NCBI GenBank assembly: GCA_030428785.1
Contig: JAUIEF010000011.1
Location: 1 to 59,723, forward strand
Reading direction: 5' to 3'
Source of the DNA: a bacterium
GTDB lineage: Bacteria; Planctomycetota; B15-G4
Length of the DNA stretch: 59,723 nt
Shown here: in pieces, positions 35,828 to 43,611 of the stretch
Layout: each line of letters begins with the position of its first letter
How positions within the stretch are numbered: position 1 is the first letter of the stretch
Notes under the pieces: model-generated
Database searches by the model: none
Seen by the model: only the letters and a program-made list of their open reading frames with translations
Told to the model about the DNA's origin: nothing
Program-made: the position numbers and the translations under genes

Positions 35828-36274
35828 CTACTCCAGGTGGCTGCGGAGCATCCAGGCGGTCTTCTCGTGCACGTCGATGCGGCGGACGCCGAGGTCCTCG
35901 GTGGCGTCGTCGCCCGCGTCGCCCGCGGCCTTCACGACCTTGCGCGCCGAGTCCGCGACCGCGCGGTGGTCCTCCGCGAGCTGCGTGACCATGTCCATCG
36001 CGGCGGGCACCGTCGTGTCCTCCTTCACGGTGGCGCGCTCCATGAACTGCGTGTAGCTGCCGGGCGCCGGCGCGCCCACGGAGCGGATGCGCTCGGCGAT
36101 CTCGTCGACGGCCAGCGCGAGCTCCGTGTAGTGCGTCTCGAACATCGTGTGGAGCGTCGAGAACATCGGCCCCGTGACGTTCCAGTGGTAGCTGTGCGTC
36201 TTGAGGTACAGCGTGTAGCTGTCGGCGAGCAGGGTCTCGAGGGCGGCGACGACGGCCTTGTTCGGCGCGGACAT
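35828..36274 (-). CDS. dps: Dps family DNA-binding ferritin-like protein
   Basis: Dps dodecamers oxidise and store iron and protect DNA from peroxide. The 148-residue protein carries the inter-subunit ferroxidase ligands His30, His42, Asp57 and Glu61, with the same spacing (12, 15, 4) as Escherichia coli Dps. They lie within SYHWNVTGPMFSTLH and AVDEIAERIRS. A GGAG ribosome binding site precedes the ATG. The N-terminus is very short (MSAPNKAVV) and lacks the Lys-rich tail of DNA-binding Dps, so it may act mainly in iron/peroxide handling. It is a single-gene unit. Confidence 0.96.
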   Translation of the reverse strand: MSAPNKAVVAALETLLADSYTLYLKTHSYHWNVTGPMFSTLHTMFETHYTELALAVDEIAERIRSVGAPAPGSYTQFMERATVKEDTTVPAAMDMVTQLAEDHRAVADSARKVVKAAGDAGDDATEDLGVRRIDVHEKTAWMLRSHLE

Positions 36275-36509
36275 GGCGGGGCTCCGGTGACTCGGGCGGC
36301 GATGGGAGCCCGTCATCGTAGCGACGGGCCCGCGGGCGGGCGAGGACGCCGCGCCCGGTGATACACTCGCGCACCTCGTCGGGGGACCGCGTGCCGGACC
36401 CGCCGCGCGTCGGAGGAGGCGGCGACGGGTCGGGGCTCGCCGAGGATTTTCCGGAGAAAGTCGAGCAGCACGCGTCCCCGTTCTCGGCCACCGGTCCGGA
36501 AGGACGACG

Positions 36510-38825
36510 ATGGATCCCGACCCGGAACTCAAGCGCATCTTCCTGGAGGTCGTGGGGCTCGACCCCGCGGCCCGGGAACGTTGGCTCGACGCGCACTGCG
36601 CCGACGCCGACGTTCGGCGCGAGGTGGAGGACCTGCTGCGGCACCACGACGCCGCGGGGTCCCTGCCGTCGGTCGACGAGCTGCTCGCGTCCTGGGGAGA
36701 CCCGTCGTCCCCGTCGGTGGGAGAGCCGCACGGGAACGGGGAAGGAACGGGAGCGAGAGGTGGTCCGGCGGCCGGGTCCGACGACCCGGTCGCCGGGCTT
36801 TCGACCGGCGCGCGCATCGGCGACTTCGAGATCGAGCGCGAGCTCGGCCACGGCGGCATGGGCGTCGTCTACCTCGCGCGCGAGGTCTCGCTCGACCGCC
36901 GCGTGGCGCTCAAGATGCTGCCGCCCGCCGGCGAGGTCCACCCGGGCGACCGCGAGCGGCTGCGCGTCGAGGCCCAGGCGCTCGCGCGGCTCGAGCACCC
37001 GGCGATCGTGCCCGTCTACCGCAGCGGCGAGTTCGAGGGGCGACCGTACCTCGTCATGCCGTACGTCGAGGGCACGACCCTCCATCGGCTCGTGCAGGAG
37101 GAGCGCCGCGCGCTGCGCGACGACGAGACGCCGCGCAGCCGGCGCACGGAGCGCGAGCGGCTCCGGGCGCACGCCGCGCGCGTCGCGCGCGTCGCCGAGG
37201 CCCTCGACCACGCGCACCGCAACGACATCGTGCACCGCGACGTCAAGCCGGCGAACATCCTGCTCGACACGCGCGGCGAGCCGCACCTCACGGACTTCGG
37301 CATCGCGCGCCTGCTCGACCGCACGGGCCTCACGCAGGCGGGCGGCATCGCGGGGAGCTGCCGCTACATGAGCCCGGAGCAGGCGCAGGCCTCGACGATC
37401 GACGTCGACGCGCGCAGCGACGTGTTCTCACTGGGCGTCGTGCTCTACGAGGCGCTCACGCTGCGCGTGCCCTTCGACGGGAAGTCCGTGCCGGAGGTGC
37501 TCGAGGCCGTGCTGAACCGCGAGCCGCCGCGGGTGCGCGCCGTGCGCCCGGAGGTGCCGCGCGACCTCGCGACCATCTGCCACAAGGCGCTCGAGAAGCG
37601 GCCGCGCGACCGCTACCAGAGCGCGTCCGCGATGGCCGCCGACCTGCGGACCTTCCTCGCGGGCGGGCCGATCCTCGCGCGCCCGCCGTCGCCGCCGCGG
37701 CGCGCGCTGCGCTGGGCGCGTCGCCGGCAGACGCCGCTGCTCGTGGGCGCGCTGCTCGCGACGGTGCTCGTCGCCGGCGCGCTCCTCGCGGACCGCCTGG
37801 GCGACGAGGGGCCCCGCGACCACGCGCTCGTGCTGCGCAGCCGGCCCGTCACCGGGACGGTGTGGGTGCAGCCGTTCGACGCCGCGACGGGGCGGTTCGG
37901 GACGCCGGTCGAGCACGGCGAGAGCCTCCCGTACGTGCCCGGGCTCGCGGCGGACGAGGTGCCGCCGCCGAACCTCTCGCTGCCGGACGGCCCGTGCCGC
38001 ATCACGGTCATCGCGCGCGACGGCCGCTTCGCCGAGACGACGTGGCGACCGTGGGCGGGCGACGGCGACACGGGCGGAGGTGCCACGCCGATGCGCCTCG
38101 ACCTCCTGCTGCTCCCGCCCGGGCACGTGCCCGAGGGCATGGTCGCGATCCCGGCGTCGACCCACGTCGTCGGTCGCCCCGACCTCGTCGGCACGCCGCG
38201 CGCCGAGCGCCGCGTCACGCTCGCCGGCTTCGCCGTCGCGCGCGACGAGATCACGAACGGCGAGTACCGGCGCTTCGTGCTCGCGACGGGGCGCGCGCCG
38301 CCATGGTGGTGGTCCGGCCTCGACCAGTGGGACCCCGCGCTCGACGCGCTGCCCGCCGCGGGGATGACCTACCTCGACGCGGAGGCCTACGCCGCCTGGC
38401 ACGGGCTCCGCCTCCCGACCTCCGACGAGTGGGAGGCCGCCGCGCGCTGGCCCGACGGCCGGCTGCTCCCGTGGGGCGACGGGCCGCCGCCCGAGCCGCT
38501 CCCGCGCGCCGACACGCCGCTCGGCGACCGGCCCGGCGAGCTCTGGGACCTCTACCGCCGCTCGGTCGCGCCCGTCGGCCAGGGCTCCGGCCTGCCGACG
38601 GCGATCGGGCTGCGCCACATGTTCACGAACGTGGACGAGTTCACGAGCAGCTGGGACCTGCCCGGCTCCGGCGCCGCGGTCCTGCGCGGCGGCGACTGGC
38701 GCCCGGCGCACGAGGACACCGACCTCACGCTCCGTCGCCACCAGAAGCCCGGCACGGGCTCACCGTTCACCGGCTTCCGCTGCGTGCGGAGCGACCGACC
38801 CTTTCTCGAGACAGACGAGGAGTGA
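36510..38825 (+). CDS. Membrane Ser/Thr kinase fused to a SUMF1/FGE-type domain
   Basis: The start has an AAGGA ribosome binding site. In the 771-residue protein a 100-residue N-terminal helical region precedes the kinase domain (Gly-rich loop ELGHGGMGVV at 111-120, Lys135, HRDVKPAN at 242-249, DFG at 262-264, APE-like SPE at 288-290). One membrane helix spans about residues 409-427. The outer part ends in a formylglycine-generating-enzyme-like domain (about 540-765: ITNGEYRRFV, PTSDEWEAAARW, LRGGDWRP, GFRCVRS). All kinase catalytic residues are present. Two unrecognised genes follow closely, the first four bases after the stop. Confidence 0.93.
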   Translation: MDPDPELKRIFLEVVGLDPAARERWLDAHCADADVRREVEDLLRHHDAAGSLPSVDELLASWGDPSSPSVGEPHGNGEGTGARGGPAAGSDDPVAGLSTGARIGDFEIERELGHGGMGVVYLAREVSLDRRVALKMLPPAGEVHPGDRERLRVEAQALARLEHPAIVPVYRSGEFEGRPYLVMPYVEGTTLHRLVQEERRALRDDETPRSRRTERERLRAHAARVARVAEALDHAHRNDIVHRDVKPANILLDTRGEPHLTDFGIARLLDRTGLTQAGGIAGSCRYMSPEQAQASTIDVDARSDVFSLGVVLYEALTLRVPFDGKSVPEVLEAVLNREPPRVRAVRPEVPRDLATICHKALEKRPRDRYQSASAMAADLRTFLAGGPILARPPSPPRRALRWARRRQTPLLVGALLATVLVAGALLADRLGDEGPRDHALVLRSRPVTGTVWVQPFDAATGRFGTPVEHGESLPYVPGLAADEVPPPNLSLPDGPCRITVIARDGRFAETTWRPWAGDGDTGGGATPMRLDLLLLPPGHVPEGMVAIPASTHVVGRPDLVGTPRAERRVTLAGFAVARDEITNGEYRRFVLATGRAPPWWWSGLDQWDPALDALPAAGMTYLDAEAYAAWHGLRLPTSDEWEAAARWPDGRLLPWGDGPPPEPLPRADTPLGDRPGELWDLYRRSVAPVGQGSGLPTAIGLRHMFTNVDEFTSSWDLPGSGAAVLRGGDWRPAHEDTDLTLRRHQKPGTGSPFTGFRCVRSDRPFLETDEE

Positions 38826-38829
38826 TGCG

Positions 38830-39309
38830 ATGCCCATGTACGGATCGACCGCGGAGGTGCAGTTCGAGATCGTCGCCGCGCAGCAGGGCGCCTTCCAGGC
38901 GCTCACGGAGGCGGAGCGCGGCATGGTGAGGACCGGTTGGAAGGGCGTCGTGAACGCGGCCATCGGCGGCTCCCAGAAGTGGAAGGAGCTCGAGGCGATG
39001 GCCGCGCCGCACGGCCTGCCGGACCTCGAGGCCGCCTTCGACTGGACGGACCTCCCCGTCGAGCGCGTGCTCGCGCCGCTCGCGCAGCACAACGGCGGGA
39101 AGATCCTGGCGCTCACGCCGCAGGCGAGCCTCGGCTGGACGCCCTGCGGACGCGGCTGCCACTACGGCCCGAAGGGCCTGCACGAAGCGTCGGGGAACAA
39201 CTTCGACACGCTCGAGCCGGTGACCGTCACGACCGAGTTCCCGCTCGGCTCCGGGACGATGTGGACCGCGACCGTGAGCATGCTCTACACGATCGGCGAG
39301 TACACCTGA
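38830..39309 (+). CDS. Unrecognised 159-residue protein linked to the kinase-SUMF1 gene
   Basis: GAGGAG lies seven bases before the ATG, which is four bases after the kinase stop. The sequence has no signal peptide or membrane helix. It begins with a short beta segment (STAEVQFEIVAAQQ), has a helical middle with KWKELEAM, then CGRGCHYG and a beta-rich end (VTVTTEFPLGSGTMWTATVS). I cannot assign a family. Tight linkage to the kinase and to the next gene (one-base overlap, TGATG) suggests the three products work together. Confidence 0.75.
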   Translation: MPMYGSTAEVQFEIVAAQQGAFQALTEAERGMVRTGWKGVVNAAIGGSQKWKELEAMAAPHGLPDLEAAFDWTDLPVERVLAPLAQHNGGKILALTPQASLGWTPCGRGCHYGPKGLHEASGNNFDTLEPVTVTTEFPLGSGTMWTATVSMLYTIGEYT

Positions 39310-40466
39310 TGGGGCGTCGCACGCTGCTCGCCGTCCCGCCCAGCGAGGACGTCGACCACACACGGCTGCGCGTCGTGTTCCGGCCGACGCGCACGCGGCG
39401 CGGCGCGGTCGTCACCCGCACGCGGCCGCCCGTCGCCGGCAAGCCGCTCACCGACATCGCGTACGAGTTCGTGTTCCGGGAGCACCCGGTGACCGAGGTC
39501 GTCCTCGAGGTCGAGTACGGCGGCGAGCCCGTCACGCTCTCCGAGGCGCACTGGTCGACGCCCGACGCCGACGACCTGCCGGAGCCACCCACCGGCGGTT
39601 CGTGGGGCGCCGACCGGCGCGAGCAGATCCGGAAGGCCGTCGGCTTCGATCCCGGCGCGGGCGGCTCGTTCACGGACTCAGAGATCGCTCAGCTCCAGCA
39701 GCTCGAGGACCCGACGCCGCTCATCACGACCTACTTCACCGAGGTCGACCACGACAGCAACCCCGCGCTCATCGACCCGCAGAACCCGCCGACGCCGGAG
39801 CGCCTCGACGACGTGCTCACGCTCATGCCGATCCTCGTCGCGCGCCTCGGGGTGCGCCTCACGACGATCGAGTCGAGCCTCTACCAGGGCAAGGACCCGG
39901 CGGTGCCCGAGCCCGACGAGCTCCCGCTCGACGACCCCGCGCGCGTGCAGCGCATCGCGGACCTGCTCGTCGGGCGCATGCAGCAGTTCTTCCCCGGCGG
40001 CTGGGAGGGCGTCGACATCGGGCTGCTCTGGCAGGCGTACCGCGGCTTCGCGACGGGCACGCTCGGACCGTGCCAGTTCATGGCGCCGCACCTCTACGAC
40101 GCCCAGCCGGACAGCAGCTACATGTACTGCTGGGCCGAGTTCGCGTTCCTCTGCCTGCAGACGGGCACGACGCACGCGACGCTGTGGGAGCGGCTCGCCG
40201 CGGACTTCACCTGCGCCGAGATGCTGTTCCTCGTCGCGTACGGCGCGCGCGGCGTCGGGTGCACGCCGCCCACCTCTCCGGTGCTGCCCGGCTGGGAGAC
40301 GCGCGGACCGCCCGTGCGCCCGCCGGACCAGACGCCGCAGCTCCAGGACGAGCTGTGGCACCAGCTCGTGCGCGACCTGCACCTCTCACCGTGGTCGCAC
40401 GTGCCGCTGCTGCACGCCCAGCACCTCATGGCCGGCTGCTCGGGAGGGATCGGCTCCCTCTGGTGA
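39309..40466 (+). CDS. Unrecognised 385-residue protein, third gene of the kinase cluster
   Basis: The ATG shares one base with the preceding stop (TGATG), so translation is coupled. An N-terminal section of about 90 residues is beta-rich and Arg-rich (VVTRTRPPVAGKPL, VVLEVEYGGEPVTLSEAHW). The helical remainder holds many Trp, Tyr and Cys residues (SYMYCWAEFAFLCLQTGTTH, FTCAEMLFLVAYGARGVG). No signal peptide or known motif is seen. The lineage and function are unknown. The position suggests it is a substrate, partner or effector of the upstream kinase. Confidence 0.75.
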   Translation: MGRRTLLAVPPSEDVDHTRLRVVFRPTRTRRGAVVTRTRPPVAGKPLTDIAYEFVFREHPVTEVVLEVEYGGEPVTLSEAHWSTPDADDLPEPPTGGSWGADRREQIRKAVGFDPGAGGSFTDSEIAQLQQLEDPTPLITTYFTEVDHDSNPALIDPQNPPTPERLDDVLTLMPILVARLGVRLTTIESSLYQGKDPAVPEPDELPLDDPARVQRIADLLVGRMQQFFPGGWEGVDIGLLWQAYRGFATGTLGPCQFMAPHLYDAQPDSSYMYCWAEFAFLCLQTGTTHATLWERLAADFTCAEMLFLVAYGARGVGCTPPTSPVLPGWETRGPPVRPPDQTPQLQDELWHQLVRDLHLSPWSHVPLLHAQHLMAGCSGGIGSLW

Positions 40467-40473
40467 GCGCGGG

Positions 40474-40487
40474 GCGCGGCGCCGCGC
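40474..40487. terminator. Possible hairpin between convergent genes
   Basis: GCGCGGC and GCCGCGC make a perfect 14-base palindrome in the 25-base gap between the 385-residue gene and the DUF4268 gene. It lacks a T tract, and the absence of a loop limits hairpin stability. It is a low-confidence terminator. Confidence 0.25.
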
Positions 40488-40491
40488 GCCG

Positions 40492-41520
40492 TCAGCCGAG
40501 CTCGCCGATCCGTTCGCCGAACGCCTTCGCCAGACCCTCGAGCGCCTGCTCGAGCCAGTCGACGTGGTCGTCCCAGGTGCCGCGGTCCGCGAGCTTGGCG
40601 GGCTTGCGCTGCACGTAGACGTAGGACGTCTGCTCGGCGCGCGGGTACTCGTCCCAGACGAGGTCGTCGTCGAGGAAGTCCTCGAGGTCCGTCTCGATCT
40701 CGCGGCGCTGGAGCATGAGCTGCTGGAAGTGCTCCTTGGCCTGCGGACCCGTGAGCTTCACGGCGGCCCACAGCCGGTCGTGCTGACCGAAGAGCGCGGC
40801 GGCCTCGAGCTGGAAGCCCGTGCGACCCATCCCGAAGCGCATGGCGTAGTCCGGGCGCGCCTCCGGGACCTTGAGCTCGAGGTCGCCGTCGACGAGGCGC
40901 GCGCGCAGCTTGCTCCAGAACGCGAGCTGGTCCTGCTTGAGCGGCGTGAGCTCGTCGTCCTGGGCGTTCGACACGCCGGGGCCGGCGGCGCTCGGCCGCA
41001 CGAGGACGTGCCAGCGCGGCGCCATGGAGTCGCCGATGCGCCAGAGCTGCACCTCGACGGCGCGCCACGCGATGGCGCCGTTCGTCACGCCGTTGAGCCA
41101 CTGGAGCGCGTTGCGGTGGTTGTCCGAGAAGCTCTCGGCGACCCACACGACCTGACCGACCTGCAGCGCGGCGGCGTCGGCGACGACCTCGCCGAGGTGC
41201 GCGTGGTCCGCCTCCTCGACCTGGGCCTGCACGAGGACGCGCACGGCGCTGCGGCGGTCCTTGCACACGACGCCCGCGCGGCAGGCCGCGCCGCCCTGCT
41301 CCGGCGGGAGCACCTCGAGGTCCAGGCCGACCGTCTCGCTCAGGTGGACGAGGTTGTCGCCCGCGGCGAGCCACGGCGCGAAGTGCGTCGCCTCGTCGGG
41401 CCACGCCATGCGCGGGTCGACGCGCTCGAGGCGTCCCAGCCGCGGCAGTTCGGCGGGCGGGGTGCTGTTCGCGGAGGCGTTCGAGGCGGGCGTCGCGGCC
41501 CGATCGGCGGTGGTCGTCAT
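40492..41520 (-). CDS. DUF4268 protein with degenerate nuclease-like N-terminal domain
   Basis: The 342-residue protein matches the DUF4268 architecture. The N-terminal domain (about 30-165) resembles a restriction-endonuclease-like fold, with ADHAHLGEVVADAAALQVGQ and VVWVAESFSDNHRNALQWLN corresponding to the family TDH-HLGQ, YAAGL and WIA/EHR-A-WLN blocks. The DUF4268 domain ends the protein. At the place of the catalytic VIENQ the sequence reads VLVQAQ, so the expected Glu is replaced by Gln. The Asp of the preceding strand is also not evident (RAGVVC). It is single, with no restriction-modification gene near. Confidence 0.8.
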   Translation of the reverse strand: MTTTADRAATPASNASANSTPPAELPRLGRLERVDPRMAWPDEATHFAPWLAAGDNLVHLSETVGLDLEVLPPEQGGAACRAGVVCKDRRSAVRVLVQAQVEEADHAHLGEVVADAAALQVGQVVWVAESFSDNHRNALQWLNGVTNGAIAWRAVEVQLWRIGDSMAPRWHVLVRPSAAGPGVSNAQDDELTPLKQDQLAFWSKLRARLVDGDLELKVPEARPDYAMRFGMGRTGFQLEAAALFGQHDRLWAAVKLTGPQAKEHFQQLMLQRREIETDLEDFLDDDLVWDEYPRAEQTSYVYVQRKPAKLADRGTWDDHVDWLEQALEGLAKAFGERIGELG

Positions 41521-41622
41521 GGCGAGATCTCGCGGGGAAAGATCGCCTCTTCGGATCGGGGCCGGGGTGTGTTGAGGACCACCCGCGTCCCGTCCGTCCG
41601 CGGCCCCGCGGGCGCCGACCGC

Positions 41623-41802
41623 TCAGCCGCCGCCGTGCGCCGGCGACGCCCCGCTCGCCGTCTCCTCCGCCCCGATCCACGTCGACGCCGCCCAGTACGC
41701 CATCGCCATGAGCGCGAGCGCGAAGATCACGGGCAGCAGGCGCGCGACGAGGGACGGCTCACGCTCGGGGTCCGCGGCGCGCTGCTCCGGGTCGGTCGAC
41801 AT
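41623..41802 (-). CDS. Small single-pass membrane protein (59 residues)
   Basis: I start at MSTDPEQRAAD because the upstream 12 residues overlap the divergent regulatory region. A 20-residue charged N-terminus precedes one clear membrane helix (LVARLLPVIFALALMAMAYWA), then a short polar tail ending in GGG. The size and composition fit a small envelope or assembly factor, but there is no recognisable family. It is short, so a chance open frame cannot be excluded. Confidence 0.55.
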   Translation of the reverse strand: MSTDPEQRAADPEREPSLVARLLPVIFALALMAMAYWAASTWIGAEETASGASPAHGGG

Positions 41803-41870
41803 GCCGCCATCGTCCGCGACGGGCGCGCACCTCCGCAAGCGCGTCGGGGAGCGACGCCGGAACCGTCCTT

Positions 41871-41912
41871 CGCTGATGCCGCCGCATCAGCGGCGCGCCC
41901 CGCGCGCGGGGC
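41871..41912. promoter_or_regulatory. Two adjacent perfect palindromes in a divergent intergenic region
   Basis: CGCTGATGC-CGCC-GCATCAGCG (41871-41892, 9-bp arms) is followed after four bases by the 16-base palindrome GCCCCGCGCGCGGGGC (41897-41912). They lie between the starts of the small membrane protein and the secreted 491-residue protein, about 90-130 bases before the latter. They could be operators or leader hairpins. The first has lower G+C than its surroundings, which makes chance less likely. Confidence 0.45.
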
Positions 41913-42000
41913 TAGCGGGATCCGTATCCACGGACCATTCCGGGACGCGCCGCTCGCGGTGCTCCGCCGCGACCGACACCCGGACAGCGGAGGAACCACG

Positions 42001-43476
42001 ATGAACTCCCGCACAGGCATCGCGCGCGGCCTCACCGCGCTCGCGATCACACTCGGCCTCGCCGTCGCGCCCGTCGCGGCGCAGGTCCAGAACGGCAGCT
42101 TCGAGAACGGACTGAACCACTGGGTCGCGCAGGACCTCGACGACCCCTACTTCCCGCTCGGCGTCCGACCGGACGGTTCTCCGGGGTTCTTCACGGTCAC
42201 CCCCACGCGCGGCGAGCACGCGCTCTACCACGGCTTCGACGGCGGCGGCCCCGGCACGATCTCGGTCTCGCAGGACCTCACCGTCCCGAAGGACCGGACC
42301 ATGCTGCTCTTCGACACGCGCGCGGGGTGGGACGTCTTCGACAGCGGACTGGACCGCTGGTTCCGCGTGCTCGTCGAACCGGTCGGCGGCGGCGACGCGC
42401 TCGCGGCCTTCGACGTCCTGCGGGCGGCCGGCGGCACCTTCGTCCCGGACACCGGGGACGTGACGACGGCCGTCGACCTCTCGGAGTTCGGAGGCATGAA
42501 CGTGCGCCTCGTCTTCGCGTGGTGGGTGCCCGAGTGGTACACGGGCCCGGCGGGCTTCCAGCTCGACCATGTCCGTCTCGAGGGACGCAAGCCCGACGTC
42601 ATGGAGCGCCTCCGGCTCCGTGCGCGCTTCCGCATGGGCCAGCCCGGCGGCGACTCGCTGCGCCTCACGATGACCGTGCCCGTGGGGCCCGACTGGGACC
42701 CGGCGGGCCAGCTCGTCATGGTCCAGGTCGGTGACATGGACCGCAGCTTCATGCTCGACGCGGCCGGCCGCGGCGAGACCTTCGACGCGAAGCTCCGCGT
42801 GCGCGAGATGAAGAAGGAGCCCGGCGCGCTGACCCTGAGGCTCGCGCTCCGCAAGAGCGACCTCGAGGACCTCCGGAACGGCAAGGGCATGGGCAACCGG
42901 ACCACCGCGAAGGGCGGCGAGACGGTCTCCATCCCCGTGCGCGTCCAGATCGACGGTGTCTGGACCGAGCGTCAGGTCATGGTCGTGTACCGGGCGCGCC
43001 AGCACGTGCGCGGCGTGTTCAAGGGCGCGCAGGTGGGCGAGCTCAAGCACGCCCGGCTCGGCATCGCGCTCGACTTCGCGCACCCGGACCGGGACCGCCT
43101 CGCGCTCCGCATGTTCGCGTTGCCGCACGGCGGGTTCCTGCCGTTCGACGAGAAGGTCACCGTGCGCATCGGCTCCTGGGAGGAGACGTTCGTGCTCGAC
43201 GAGAACGGCAAGGGTGACGTCGACCGCGCGCGGATCCGCCTGCGCCGTCAGAAGCGCGACCCGGGCACGTGCGACGTCGTGTTGACCTGCAGGAAGGCCT
43301 CGTTGGCCGAGGTCTTCGCGCAGGACGGTCTCGTGGACGCGAACGTGTTCCCGCCGGGGGACACGCCGTTCCTGCCGGTCACCGTGGAGCTCGGCGACCG
43401 CACCGCCCAGGCGGTGCTGGCCGTGACCTACGTGGCCGCGCAGGGCAAGAAGGGCGTCGCGCTCGGCAGGTTCTGA
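42001..43476 (+). CDS. Secreted protein of unknown function with DUF642-like start
   Basis: A GGAGGA ribosome binding site precedes the ATG. The 491-residue protein has a clear signal peptide (GLTALAITLGLAVAPVAAQ). The mature N-terminus reads VQNGSFENGLNHWVAQDLD, the opening of galactose-binding/DUF642-type beta-sandwich domains common in secreted planctomycete proteins. The second half (from about residue 195) contains two similar beta-rich repeats (LRARFRMGQPGGDSLRLTM, HARLGIALDFAHPDRDRL), so an internal duplication is likely. No catalytic site is visible. It ends at a strong terminator-like hairpin. Confidence 0.8.
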   Translation: MNSRTGIARGLTALAITLGLAVAPVAAQVQNGSFENGLNHWVAQDLDDPYFPLGVRPDGSPGFFTVTPTRGEHALYHGFDGGGPGTISVSQDLTVPKDRTMLLFDTRAGWDVFDSGLDRWFRVLVEPVGGGDALAAFDVLRAAGGTFVPDTGDVTTAVDLSEFGGMNVRLVFAWWVPEWYTGPAGFQLDHVRLEGRKPDVMERLRLRARFRMGQPGGDSLRLTMTVPVGPDWDPAGQLVMVQVGDMDRSFMLDAAGRGETFDAKLRVREMKKEPGALTLRLALRKSDLEDLRNGKGMGNRTTAKGGETVSIPVRVQIDGVWTERQVMVVYRARQHVRGVFKGAQVGELKHARLGIALDFAHPDRDRLALRMFALPHGGFLPFDEKVTVRIGSWEETFVLDENGKGDVDRARIRLRRQKRDPGTCDVVLTCRKASLAEVFAQDGLVDANVFPPGDTPFLPVTVELGDRTAQAVLAVTYVAAQGKKGVALGRF

Positions 43477-43493
43477 GCCGACGACCGGGAGAG

Positions 43494-43522
43494 CCCGCCC
43501 GTCGGCCCGGCCGGCGGGCGGG
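43494..43522. terminator. Strong bidirectional hairpin
   Basis: Arms CCCGCCCGTCGG and CCGGCGGGCGGG (12 bases, one G-T pair) enclose the loop CCCGG. The site lies just after the secreted protein gene and also at the 3' end of the convergent cytochrome operon. It closely resembles the hairpin at 17810 in length and in having a single G-T pair. No T tract follows. Confidence 0.65.
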
Positions 43523-43552
43523 TGTCTCCGGGACAGGACGCAGACACGGGAC

Positions 43553-43571
43553 GCCCCGCCGACGGCGGGGC
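43553..43571 (-). terminator. Second hairpin at the 3' end of the cytochrome operon
   Basis: GCCCCGCC and GGCGGGGC form perfect 8-bp arms around the loop GAC, about 40 bases after the decahaem gene stop. It probably ends the long minus-strand transcript. Confidence 0.5.
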
Positions 43572-43611
43572 CCGGCGCGCGTCGCGTGGTCCGCGGATCG
43601 CGCGGCGCGCG

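Noticed and set aside
40492..41520. Part of a restriction-modification or defence island
   Set aside because: No methyltransferase, helicase, transposase or integrase gene is near, and the base composition is that of the rest of the window.
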